The position numbers were made by a program, and so were the translations under genes. The notes below the pieces were generated by a model. That model searched no databases and was not told the DNA's origin. It saw nothing but the letters and a program-made list of their open reading frames with translations. A stretch of 64,000 nucleotides of DNA from Planococcus citri (lineage: Eukaryota > Arthropoda > Insecta > Hemiptera > Pseudococcidae). This document shows, one piece after another, positions 45,208 through 58,800 of the stretch; the stretch's first letter is position 1; each line of letters starts with the position of its first letter. The stretch lies in the NCBI RefSeq assembly GCF_950023065.1, contig NC_088680.1, forward strand, positions 67,245,350-67,309,349. The letters are read 5' to 3'.

Positions 45208-48200
45208 GGTTTTAAATGGAAGCTTTAATGGTCACATCACATCGGTTTAACGATAACTAATGATTAAAATTATCATTACCAGTCGGTATATTATCTTCTG
45301 TGTTCACGAATTGAAATTTTTCAAAACAATTTTCAATCAATTAGCACGTAATTCGAATTATTTGTTATTCGAGTTATACGTGGGTAACAAAAAAAAATAA
45401 ATAAACAATGGTTTAAATAATAATCGTGCTCGACGAAGCCTGTTTTCGTAGCATAATTTGAAGCATTTTGATGAGTTTTTGCCTCGTTTATGCTACATGT
45501 TCTATGTCAACTCGAAACCAAAAATAAAGTTTGTTCACTCCGATTTTTTTTAAAAAGAGTACTCTTTTGAACGGTGCACCTTCAAAAGACTCACAATAAA
45601 TGCAAAAAATATTTTTAAAATTCGACGTCAGGTTGATTTTGCCCAATTTCGGGCTTCAAAAAAGGATCTCTATCGATAAGAATTTTATTAAATTCAAAGT
45701 CGCCGATTTCAAATGTTGGCTCATTTTTTTTTTTTTTTTTGGATTCACCCCTCCTCTATCCAGTGATGATCAAATATGGCTAAAAGACCAGAAAACTAAA
45801 AATGAAGTGTGATGGTTTTCCAAGATATTGAGTTTGAATAATTATTCATTTGCTCATTTCTGGATACGACTTCCTTTTTTTTGAGAGAGTCGGAGAAAGG
45901 GGGGTGAGTTTTTGTACCTTTTTTTTTGAAATCTGAAGCTTGCGTTCAAGTTTTGATCTTTTTTTTTCAAAATTCGAGAGTTAATGTACAATGATGGACC
46001 ATGTCTAAAAAAATTGTAGAAATTAAATTGTAGCTTTTCAACTTCATTGCGTAAAATTCTGTGAAAGTTTGAACTTTCACAAATCAGCTGGAGGCTCCAG
46101 AACAGCTCAAAGCGATTCAAAACCGTTTCCTGTTGTTAGATTTCTACGTTTTACTATTAAATATTAATACTCGTATTCATTTTTGTGCTAGATCTTTATT
46201 GTAAATTACCTACCAGTCTAAATTAATTTAATTATTTTATGTTTCAGAAAGTGAAAAAGGTGGAAGGAAGATGCAGTTACAACGTTTCGAATGACACAGT
46301 ATAATGCATTTGGTGAGTTTTGAAGACGTTTTTATGGCAATGGTGACGGTTTTGGTTTCGGTTGATGGCGATAGTTTTGCTTTATTTTTGAAATTATGGA
46401 CTTACCTTGTTCTTGGAAAAATCAAATCTGCCTAGTAGTTTCTTCAAGTTGGGAAAATGATACGATATTAGCGACCTTTTGGGGCGATTTTCTCACTTTG
46501 TCTGTGTTTTGCAGAGCTGTCGAGACTCGAAAAACGTGTACCTACTGTAGAGAAAATGCCTTTCGAACCCCTCCCCCCTCCCCTATGAAAACTTGATTTA
46601 TGGAAGACTTATCGTATCTATGTAGAACTTGATCAATAATTTTTTTGTTGAAAATACACAATAATTGAAACGTTTCGACGAAAATTTATTGATAATTTAT
46701 TATTCATCTCGAGCATATAATTATTTTTCTGGCTCTCCGAGGAATTTGGACCCCAAGTTTATTCCCCCCCCCCCATTTTGACTTGATAAATTCATCCTGA
46801 GTTGTCATTTCACGTGACCAAATAAATATACAATTGAGTATAAAATATTTATACGATTTATTTTCTTCATTAAGAAAATGTGAACTGATTGTGTGGAATG
46901 TGTGCTATACCTAAAGTTTTTGAAAAATAAGAGTTTTTCCGTTTTGCCAATTCACAAATTTTTCTTACATTTTAAGAACTTTTTGTTATAATTCGCACGC
47001 TTTTTAGCATGATTATTGCTCACACTGCATTATGATAATAATTGATAACTAATTTGATAACATTTTTTTACTCGCTTCGCTCATTCTGCGATCACACGCA
47101 CTCAATCCGTATTGATTTTAGTTCGACTCTATTTCAAATTTTTTGATGTATTTTTGAGCAGCATGTGATACGTTTATGAGGGTGAAATATTTTTGAAGAA
47201 GATGGAAAAAAGCAAAATTCTAAAGTAGGTGAATTAATAGTTGCGAGGTATAGCGGTTTTTCTTTTTGCTCTCAAAAACGCACAGCGGCTTTGCTTTATA
47301 GTGTATTCTTACTAAATGAAAAGAATTTTGAGTTTTTTCTTTTACCCAAGTATGTTGAGGACCAACACGCACATTAGGATTTTAAGAGTTGAATTGAAGG
47401 GGTATGAGTGAGGAGGTCATTGACTCAAGAATTCGCGAATATCTAAATTTATTGGAGAAAGTGAAGAATATCAAATTATCTTTTCCGAGCAACTTTATTC
47501 GTGACGGAATTGTAGGTACCTACCTACACAGAAATATATTTTTATCTAATGATAGAAAATTTTCATGGAAAAAACATCAAATGATTCGATGAATTTCTGT
47601 GTAGGAATTATGACGACTAAATGACCCACACAAATTTCCGTCAAATCTGTTTTTATCATATTTTATCACTTGATAGAGTGTCAATACAATGGATTTACGT
47701 GGTGGAATTACATACGCTGTGATAATGACAGAAAACTTTCACGGAAACATCAAATGAATCATTGAATCTATGCGTAGGATGACCAAAGAATGGCAAACAA
47801 ATTTCCATCAGATCTGTTTTCATCATAATTCATCACTCGACAGAGTGTCGATACAATGTATTTACGTGATAAAATTCGCGATTCAAGCGAGGTACAAGCA
47901 GATACCTACTAGGTATGCATGAAACTATTCGCGACGGGGGAGGTCGATCTAAAAGTTTTGTTAAATTGATTATATTAACCGCACTTTCTTCTGATTTTGC
48001 ATAGAAAACGATGACGTCATCAATATTTCTATATTCCAGCCGTAAGTAACACAAAGATTTTTTCTAATAATTTGAATTACTTCGACCACAAGTATAAATA
48101 GTATACCTAAGTTACAGCTGTAAAACGGCGACGATTCTGGAGGGGAAAATGTATTGGAATTGGCTATTTTAAACAAATTAAGCATCACCAAAAATTAAAT

Positions 48201-49847
48201 AGTAGGTACATCATTTAATTACGAAGGAAATAATGAGATTTTCGATGAATTCTGAGGTTTACTTCCCGAGCGAAGTAAGGGACGTAGGTAACTCAAAATT
48301 GTTTAAAAAAATCGTTTATTATTACTAGTTAAATGATACCTATACGTACATAGATTTTATCTAATCGTGGAAAGAGAACGCGTGTTTTGATCATTCTAGC
48401 TATCAGCGAGAGGGAATAATGAGCGTTTTATTCCCTTAATTAGATTTGAAATGAACTATAGCATCTGAAATTTGGTTTATGGTTGTATTCGGTATTGTAC
48501 ATCTACATACTATAGGTATGTCCCTTGTATTTTTCGTTATTGAAAACATAATTTTTTGCTTGTTTTCTATTTTGTGGGAGGGGGTGGCAAAAAAAAGTAT
48601 TAAAAGATTAAAAAATTAATGAAATGAGAAGCATGAGACATCACCTAGATCAATTTTTTAGCCTGGGTTCGAGGATTTCGTCATTCTCCTGACACATGTC
48701 CATAACTTTTTTTTATTGATTATCTGGGCAATTCCCCAAATCACGCCATACTTCAGAATTTGACTGATCCTACACGTAAAGTGTTATATCGACACCATGC
48801 TTAATAGTTTCCCTCGTCCCAGGTAGGACTGAATTGAACCCTTGTTAGGCTAGAAGAGATGGTCCGTTACCAGCCGAGATTTCATACCCAGTGGATGACT
48901 CGGCAATTTACTTTCAACCTAACTTTAGTGAACTTCAACTTGAACTTTTAACCTAACTTACTCTCAAGCCGAGATTGCATAACCACCCCCTAAGTACGAG
49001 GCTGATTATGCAGAGCTTGAAGTTTTTTTGCATTCAACCTTCAAGTTAAGAAGGTAGTCTAACCTGGGGGTTTAAGGATTGATTGAGCATTTTCGTATTT
49101 TTAGTCAAGTTTTAATTCGTTTTTTAAGATATAATTTGTTTATTCGTTTTTTTACAAAAATTTTCGGTTCGGAGCAGGCTTGCACACCGCACTCAGTAAC
49201 GTCATTCGGAGTTAAGGATTAAACAAAGTACTTGTACTAGTAAATTTACAATTTTCGAGCTTCAAAAAATTTTTAAATTCTAGAGTGAGAAAAAAATGAT
49301 CATATCGAAGTTTGTTTATTTTTTGACTTAGTGTATTCATTTCCGCATGCCCTAAATCCTTGATGCCCTGCGGTCTTGTTGTGACAAACCTTGAACAGAA
49401 GATTAGGATGTGATGCCTGAGTAGCGCAATCAGCAGATTAAGAAATTGAAAATTGAAAAAAAATCGAATTCGATCAGTTGTAAGTAGAGGAAGTTCCTCC
49501 CTAAATCGAATATTTCTCGATCAATACATCGACATAATATCGACAATCTATCGTTAAAGATGTTACTACTGACCCTCGTGGTTAAAATTGAATTTTGGCT
49601 CTTAGATTTTGAAAATGTATTTTGCCCCTTCAAATTTTTAAGATAGGCCACAACTTCACATACTTGGACCTTTTTTCTTAGTTATACACGGTTGTATCCA
49701 AATCTAAAGTATTAACATCCACTCACCAGACCTTCTGAATATATTTTTCAATTTTTCATCTCATCCTTTTGTGTAAGGATATAAGTCGCAATACAATAAC
49801 CGAATCAACTCACATTTATAACAACAACGTAAATTACGTATTTGCAG
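45208..49847. other. Intergenic region with repeat fragments
   Basis: No convincing gene. 46060-46140 is a fragment of the GGAGGCTCC foldback family. 46233-46311 looks like a possible untranslated exon (tttatgtttcag| ... ttg|gtgagt) but is closed in all three frames. 47545-47880 is a tandem duplication. 48800-49050 repeats aacctaactt and ccgagatt words. The first coding exon of the receptor kinase downstream should lie somewhere here but was not identified. Confidence 0.4.
47545..47880. repeat. Two tandem ~172-bp units
   Basis: Unit 1 and unit 2 share aatgatagaaaa/aatgacagaaaa, aaacatcaaatga, gtgtaggaa/gcgtagga, atttcc(g/a)tcaaatctg-type and gagtgtc(a/g)atacaatg landmarks, offset by about 172-175 bp. 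The small ATG ORF at 47404-47592 runs into unit 1 and is unsupported. Confidence 0.55.
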
Positions 49848-52841
49848 CAATTGTTGCTTTCGGATTAGCAGTCATGCTGACAACTTTCTCTCAGGCAATT
49901 TCCGTAAATTCATCAGGTAAAATCAACATTTTTCGAAAAAAATACCTCAAATTTATCTAAAGGTACCTATCTACCTACCTACCATAACAATTTTTTAGCC
50001 AACTGCGAAAAACGGATGAAAAGCTACGCGAGTAGCGTATTGTTCACTTGTAACATCACAAAAATGACAAATACGTCGTATTGGTATCGTTTATCACCCG
50101 AAAAAATGATGACAATGCTGGAAGATTCATCTGACTTGTCGGATTATGAAGTATTAGTAAGTGTTTTTTTATTTATGTAACATGTACCTACCTAACCTAC
50201 TTACCTATGCCATCCAGCAGCAAAGGACTCATTTTATTATCAATTTACACACTTAGAAAACATACGAAACAAGTGAAACATGGCTGGGCAGTCTATCCTG
50301 GTATGATACTGGATTATATTCTTGCTTAGATCGATCAAAACCGAGAGGGGAACAAGTGATTTGCTGCATTAGGTTGAACGTCAGTTGCAATGGTAGGCCT
50401 ATTTCAATGTTTTCAACTTTAATAATGTTGATGGTATTTGTACTTCTACTTACCTACGTACGTACATATTACGAGTATGATAACTTCACACTTTTTAGTT
50501 GTTTATTATGGTCTATTTTAATTAAAATTGAATTTTTCACCATACAAATTGAAGACGTCATAGCAAAAAGGACATATGTGTGAAAGTTGTATTTTGAGAA
50601 AAAACTGTTTGAAAGTTTGAGTGCTTGTGAAGCTTAGAAATGTGCATATTTGAATATGGTGACGATTTTATCTTATTTTCCCACCATCTAACTATATGAA
50701 ATGCTATGCACCATCAGTCTGGAGGAAACTGTGTGTTAGCGGTAAACGCTCAAACATTTCGAATTGTCCTTTTTGAAGCGAAAAATTGGCCAATTTTTTT
50801 TTGGATTTAAACCAGGTAAATACTGGTTGATAACACAAAATCGACCATGAGTAACCCATTAACTCTGAAAAAAGATCGCTATGTAGCGTAAAAAAAAAAA
50901 GACAAGTTTTTTTGGCCAATTTTTTTTATTGATTTAAAAATATTTTTGAGCAAATTTTTGGATAAAAAAGTAAATTTTTAATCGACTTCGGAGTTTTAAA
51001 ATGGCGATATCTCACTGGTTTTTTGACTTTGTGAAGTGGGGGTGGTCTCATATGATAGAGGAAGGTCTGAAGAATATCAATATGGATTCGTCTCAAAAAG
51101 GACATATGTGTCATATATACCCCTTTTTGTTATGACGTCTTCAATTACAATGTTGGAGGAAAATGTTTTATGAGCATTTTCGAAGAATTTTTAGCGCAAC
51201 GTTGTGTGGTGATTTATGGGATTTCGACTTCATTTCTAAAAAAGTTGTCATAGTACGGCCTATCAAAGTAGGCGAAAATATTGATAGATAATCAAAAATT
51301 TTAGTCGAATTTTTTCTAGTGTTTTTGAAAAATTTTGCGTATAAAATGAGTATGATGTGAATGTGAAAACGGCGGAGAAGAAGCCAATAAAGATATGTAA
51401 TAATAAATGTAGTGATCATTTTTTAAATTGATCAATTAATTAATTTTTTTACCAAGATATTTTTACAAACTGTCTTATTTGTACTTAACCACTCAGTCTC
51501 ACACTTCTCACTTTCAGGTATTGAAATCAACTATCACATGAAACAGCATTTGCAAGAAATTGAGAATGGCGTAGCATCACCATACACGTTGAAAAAAACC
51601 GTTGTTTTTATTCCTCGACAAACATACGGGTCATTTTCTTTAGGAAGTTTTACTAGAGGTATACCTTATCTATATGTACATATGTACCTTCGCTCGTAGA
51701 TGTCGAGAAAATTTTGTAAATTTTGTAACCCATCTGAACTACGTAAATGTCCTATTTTAAACAGGATATCCCAGACCAAATTATTCGACATACAAAACAA
51801 ATCATGGTGATTCTTTTGGAAAATATCTGAAACAATTTGATGATACAAGCCATTTGTTTCCATCAAAAAACGAGTCGAAAATGCCAACTAATTATACCTT
51901 TCGCACGTGCAACACGAAAGGCTGTGTTGATAATATTTTTCACTCTGTTCATCAAACTGGTAAGTAGGTAACCAAAGCCAAGATTATAGAATCTTGATTT
52001 AAGTATTTAAAAATTTATTTCTTCATCGTGATTAATACCAAGGTATGTAATTTATAGAAAGTAATACAGTTGTGGTAGGAGAAGTTAGGGGTGGATATGT
52101 GACATTCTGTTGCGATGCTGAGCTCAACTCTACCTGGAATGTGCAATGGCTCATTAAAAGAGGAAAGGCAACGAAATATACTGTAAGATATCTAATGCAT
52201 TAATACATAAAACAATTAGTTTCCAAAAATCAGTTGGGTATTCAACATTTTTCACTTCTAGCCACAGTACCTACTTTTTGACTGATCGATACAGAAAATA
52301 ATTAATTTTTGACTGATTAATTCGGTAGATAAATAATTCACTTTTGACTGATTAGTTTAGCAAATTATTTACCTACTGAATATCCAGTCAAAAACTGTTG
52401 TTTTTAAGAAGTCAGAATGTCGTCAAATCCTACTGTTAAGCAGTGAAATTTGACTGTTTCAAATTTAGAAAGAAAATATTACTCAACAGGGTTGTTATTG
52501 ATATAAAACTACATGTACTTAGACATGAAATTAAACTAGATTGGAAACTGACATGTAAAATGAGGTACATAAATAATTATGATCTAAGACTTCGATACAC
52601 CATACACGCCTTTACATTACATTTCATATTATTTAACTTAGAAACCTATCTAATCTACCTACACGTAAAAACTCACTAAAAATCATTTCGCATCAACAGC
52701 GTCAGAGACGGACAAATCCAAAGGACGTGCCTTGCTATTTTATTATTAATGTGTCTGATGCGGATGCGGGTATATATGAATGTAGAAAGCAAGATTCAGC
52801 ATGGACGACGATTGCTACTTTTGAATTGAAAATTGTTAATG
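49848..52841 (+). CDS. RTK extracellular exons (leader and Ig domains)
   Basis: Seven exons encode the ligand-binding part. Domain 1 is split over 49999-50156 and 50257-50392, and domain 3 over 52058-52182 and 52700-52841. Each pair is divided by a phase-0 intron, with phase-1 borders outside the domains, as in other Ig-superfamily genes. The middle segment (51518-51959) has GYPRPNYSTY and a CNTKGC pair but lacks the usual Ig Trp/Cys pattern. N-glycosylation sites NITK, NTSY, NYST, NYTF, NSTW and NVSD fit a surface protein. Confidence 0.75.
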
Positions 52842-55800
52842 GTAGGTAACTATAAACTCACTGAAAAAAATCAATGAAGCATGCAAATCAAATCAGTCGA
52901 ATAATATGTATTATTTCGCAGACTCTACCGTTGAAACGATCTCTGGCAATGGCAATCTCTCAATCAACGGGGCTACTATTTCCGCTGAAAATGTTCTTCT
53001 TAAAGATTCCTTCAGAAATGGTGATTGATATTTCAAGTTTTTTTTAATAAAACACAATAATATACTTGAGCGAATTTCAGAAAACTGAAAGTGAGGCCTA
53101 AGAATTATTGATCGAAAGCATTGAATAGAAGAAGTGCCTCGGAACTGAAATATAATTGAATATCTCAATTTAGTGACTAGACTTTATGGAGTACCGTACA
53201 AGTTTTCATATTTCAATGGTCAGATGGTCAGATTTTCGACATCATTTCCCACTTGCTGAAATGGGGGGGGGGGGTGGAAAAGAAGTCATTATATCTACCT
53301 AATTTATAAAATTAAATTTTGTATGTAGGTAAGTATTTGAGATAATTCTGTGAAACGGATGCCTCGAAAAGCAAAATAAAAACCATACCATTTGCATTCT
53401 TGCACTTGCACCTAACACCTAATTCGATTTTTTAACATGTTTTCATAATGAAAATCACTTGGTATTGGGTTTGGAAAGATGGATTGATCACCAACATATT
53501 ATTTGCCATTTTGATAACAGCATTATTCTTCACAATAATATGCCTTGCCTATTTTTTCTGCAGATACAAAAAGTAAGTAGGTACTTATTTTAATTGAATC
53601 CAGTCCCCTTCTCCAACTACAACTTTGATATACGTGTCAATCTACAGGGAAATGAGAAAAAAAGACGCCGAGCTTACAAAAATGACGAAGCTGGTGAAGA
53701 AAATCATCATCCAAAAACAAATCCGTATTGATGACGATTCTCCAGATAATATTTTGGTACACACCTTTGATTAGTATACATGAATAAATCTATGATTTAA
53801 AGAATCAAACGCGGTTACCTACTGTATTTTTCCCCCAACAGAATATGCCTGTCGTTACTATTCAATGTTTGAGATCTCATACACCCAAAAATGGTATGAT
53901 TTCTAGCGGAGTATACGAAATGCCTTTGGATGAACGCTGGGAATTTCCTCGACATAATTTACGTATTGGTAGAACAGTGGGTGAAGGCGAATTCGGAATA
54001 GCTTTCCAAGCTGAAGCGAAGAATATTCCAGGGCGAGAAAATGAAACAACGATTGTAGCTGTGAAAATGCTCAAAGGTTAGTCTTTTCGACGTCACCATA
54101 AACACAGATTAGACAAGTGTTTCAATTGCAAATTTGAATTATTAATTAGCGCTATAAAAGACAGTGGAAATTGATCAATTTTTTTTTTCAAGTTGGTTTT
54201 TAAATGATATCAGCATCACGCAAATTTTGGACAGACCCCGTTGAAAAAAACATCTTGCGCAGTAGGCAAGATTAACCGACTTTGCTCTGTTATACAGGAA
54301 AATAAACAAATTTACCAAAATTTACGGATTTACCAAAATTTACCAATTTACCAAAATTTACTAATTTACCGAAATTTAGCTATTTACCGAAATTTACCAA
54401 TTTACCGAAATTTATCTACTAATTCATCAAAATTTACCAATTTACCAAAATTTACCAATTTACCAAAATTTAGCTATTTACCGAAATTTACCAATTTACC
54501 AAAATTAACCAATTTACCGAAATTTACTAATTTACCGAAATTTAGCTATTTACCGAAATTTACCAATTTACCAATTTACCGAAATTTACCAATTTACCAA
54601 AATTTACCAATTTACCGAAATTTACTAATTCATCAAAATTTAACAATTTACCGAAATTTACCAATTTACCAAAATTTACCAATTTACCAAAATTTACCAA
54701 TTTACCAAAATTTACCGATTTACCCAAATTTACCAATTTACCAAAATTTACCAATTTACCCAAATTTACTGATTTACCAAAATTTATCAATTTACCAAAA
54801 TTTACCAATTTAACAAAATTTACCAATTTACCAAAATTTACCAAAGATTTAACAATTTACCAAAATTTACCAATTTACCAAAATTCACGAACTTACCAAA
54901 AATTAACCCAGCAATTTACTAACATTTACATCAGTAATTTACCAGACATTGCCCACTAATTTACCAATTTTACCGACTTTTTCCATTTTACCAAAAATTA
55001 CCTCAGCAATTTACCAACATTCACCTCAGTAATTTACCAGACATTTCCTCACTAATTTACAAATTTTTTACCGAATTTTAAATACCCCAGTAATTTACTG
55101 CCAAACGTTTTTATCAATTTACCAAACTTTACCAATTTACCAAAAATTACCCAAGCAATTTACCAAAATTTTTGACCAACTTTAATTACGAGTAATTCAC
55201 CAAAAATAACTAGGTAATCATTTTATTTACTAAAAATTACTATTAATTCACCAAAAAAAAAATTATCAAAATTTACTTGCTATTTACCAAAAACTTGATG
55301 TTTTTTGTTAAAACAAAAATTACACTAGAAATTTTTGAAAAATTTTGATTTTTTATGGCAAAAAAATTTTGAACGGATAAAATTAACAAAAAAATTAACA
55401 ATCAACAAAAAATTTTCTCCTTTTGACTCGCGCGGGATTCGAACTCCCGACCTCCGGCGCACCGATCCGCAACCTACATTCCCTAACCACCCCGTCTGTT
55501 TGGTGGGGGTGAGCCGTTTGCGAGATATAAGGGTTTACACAAATTTCTGCTTATCCTTAACGTTGAAACACACTTAAACGTTCATATCTCGTAAACGGCT
55601 GAACCGATTTCGACCAAATTAAAAATTTCTCTAGTTCAGTATCAAAGCAATATTTTGCCATCATCAGTTTCGACTTAAAGTTCGGAGCTTTTGAGTTCAG
55701 CGTGACACAAATTTATACATAAATTGATATATAAATAAATATATATATAAATAAATATATCTATATGTAAACTTATCTCGTTTTGCGCCATATGTCTTAT

Positions 55801-58800
55801 CGTGATCAGCACACTCCAAAACGTCAAGAAAACCCACCCCCACCCAAATCCTCAACCATCATGACAAATACAATACCTTACTTTTCCGTTTCACGGCAAA
55901 GTCGGTAAAAAAGGGATGTAATGTCTCTTCTTTGAGGATAGTTTTAAATCATGTATATGTTTTTTATTCAAGTTGACTTAATGGTCCATCAAACATGATC
56001 ATCCGGACCAGGTGTTCAGCCTGATCCGGATCAAGCTTGCTGAATGCTGATCGAGATCTTCTGTAGCCTGATGTCCTGCTCCGGTGAGATGTGTTTGTTT
56101 ATACGGACATGGACGACATGACATAAGTCATCTTACTTAAATGTTATCTAATGAGGTCTGGTCTGGCCTGGCCTGGTCATCCTGACCAGATTTTTAGCCT
56201 ATTGACCATAAGGGTGGTACTTTTGCTTCAATATACTTACAATTAGTTTCATAATTACTCGTACTTAATGATGTAGTAGATACAATGAACTAGGTAGAGA
56301 ATAAGTGAATTAAGATTGCGCATTAACAATAACAAATGAAAAAAAAATGAATTTAGATGAACCCAAAGACTCAGACATGATTGATTTAGTTTCTGAAATG
56401 GAAATATTGAAATTACTTGGAAACCACCCGAATGTCCTCCGACTAATTGGCTGCTGTAGTCAAGGAGGGCCCCTGCTGGTAATTACAGAATACGCTGAAA
56501 ATGGAAACCTTCAAACATTTCTGCGTACACATCCTCAACGGTCGCCCATTAAACTCCCAGAAACTACTCTCATGTCTTATGCTCTGCAAATTGCGCAGGG
56601 GATGGATTATTTGGCCTCATTAAAGGTGCATCCGATCGCCTAATAGTTTTTCAATTTTTACAGCATTACGAGTAGTACCTACCTAAATTTAATTTTAATT
56701 TTGTAGTGCATCCATCGAGATTTGGCGGCTCGCAATATCCTTGTAACGGCCGACCACACCATGAAAATAGCAGATTTTGGTCTTGCCAGGAATGTAAAGA
56801 ACTCAGAGTACTATAGAAAAACTTCGAAGGGAAGGCTTCCAATTAAATGGATGGCACCTGAAGCTTTGCTCCATCACAAATACACACTCAAGTCTGATGT
56901 GTAAGATGTGAATTATGAGATGAGAGAGTGGGTGGACATTTTGTACACTATGTTTTTGCCGTACAAAAGTAGCTATTGCATTATTGAGCCACAATTTCTG
57001 GTAGGAATGTACGAGTATTGTATTACAAGTACTTGAAGGGTGCAGGGAAAGAACCAGATGAGTCACTTTTTTAAAATTTTGTGGTACGGCGTTTTGAAGC
57101 ATCAGAACTCAGAAAACATTTCAGCTCTAGAGGTACCCTTGGAGGGGAGAAAATGGGTTTCTCAAAGGAAAGGCATTTTTGAAAAAAGTCGTGTTTTTTC
57201 ACTTCTTTCAGGCTGTCACTGTTACCCAGCCAAATCTGTTATTTGTGTTTTAAAAATTTTTCTTCTAGAATATTTCGCATTTATTGTAAAGACAAGTCCG
57301 GTCTGCCAATGATAGGGAAATAGATCAATCATAAATACCTAGACAATAGTTTTTGCCTAAATGCCTACAAAAGTCCTATTATGCTGTTGATATAATATTG
57401 CTCGGATAGCAGCAGCGGGTTTACACTGATAGATGAGACAGCTTCACATAATTCCGTCTATGATCTGTCCGAGGACCTATCATAGGGGTGCATTAATACC
57501 TAAAATAGGGGTTAGAACTCTAATAATTCACCTATCTACATTTATTCATTAAGCGCCTAAATAAATAAATTAGAAGAATAACAACACCTAATTAGATACA
57601 CTCCGTGTATTCGATGTAATTGTAATACACACCTTATAATTACAACACAAATAATCGATATAGTTAATTATTTGTATCTTAATAATAACAGGTAAATAAA
57701 TTCATATTGACATATTATTATGGAAGAAGATATTACTTACGACCATTGATGTTGTATGCTCGGCGAGTACTTTGACGAAACGCGACGAATATAACGATTG
57801 TTTTTATATCCCGAAGGTAGTATATGACAATTAATCGAGAAAAGGTTTAATAATATTCAATTAACGAATATTCTAAATATTGACAATAAATACACTTTGA
57901 CAATTATCGAAGCTGGGTTTAACGCGAGATGATCAGGCTCGACATGTGAGATTATTTCAGCTCACCCACAACAACGCGGACTGTTCTATGCACCTTAGCA
58001 AAGTAGATGATAGAACTATAACTTCGTAAGACCGAATTATAAGTAATGAGAGTATCTCGATCTTGATGGCTCGATGCTACATCTTGCCATCTCTTAATTA
58101 ATCGCGATGTTCCCCTCTCAAGTAGGGGAATCTCATTTAGGAGTAACTCTACACATAGACAGGTAGGGAGATAGGAAATATGGCAACACGTAATGTCGCA
58201 AGGCATGATGTCCCTTCACATTATCATGAAAGGTATAATTTCTGAAACTGGGGAAATATTTTGGAACGGAGTGGTGTCAATTTTGGGACCATTGCCAATT
58301 TCAAAGATTCGAGAAAAATAGCTAAAATTTTATAAAATTTTCAATAATGATTAGATACTAAAAAATTGGCAGCATTGTCGTTCCAAAATATTTCCCCAGT
58401 TTTAGGAATAATAATTATATTTCGATGTAAAGCTTAATCAATGCGAAGTATTGGAAAAGAATAAAACTTTTCAAACACGAATTTATCCAAAAATAAGCAA
58501 TTTGCAAAAATATTGAACTGCGCAGTAGAACCTTGAAAGTCCCAAAACAGGTTGGGTATACTGACAGGAGTGAACAAACCACGATTTTTTTTCTTCAAAA
58601 ATGCCTGCTCTTTGAGGGCCCATTTCTCTTCACTGCAGGTACCTTTGAAGTTGATATGTTTTCTGAGTAACTTTCAACTCGAAACGAATGTCTCTGCTGA
58701 TTTCGATCAAAATCTACTGACTTTTTTTTTGAGGTGATCAACCCTAATGTCGGTATTTACGATATGCTGTTGAAAGTAAGTGAAGAAATGCCCCCGCATG

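Noticed and set aside
46233..46311. Exon-like segment with good acceptor and GTGAGT donor
   Set aside because: Closed in all frames; at best an untranslated 5' exon of the receptor kinase, which the sequence alone cannot show.
47404..47592. 62-codon ATG ORF
   Set aside because: It runs into a tandem repeat and shows no family pattern.
53449..53478. ATG at 53449 as an alternative start of the kinase
   Set aside because: In frame, but the acceptor at 53478 gives a phase that matches the preceding extracellular exons.
54241..54844. Long repetitive ORFs on both strands
   Set aside because: They are the 18-bp minisatellite read in a stop-free frame, not a protein.
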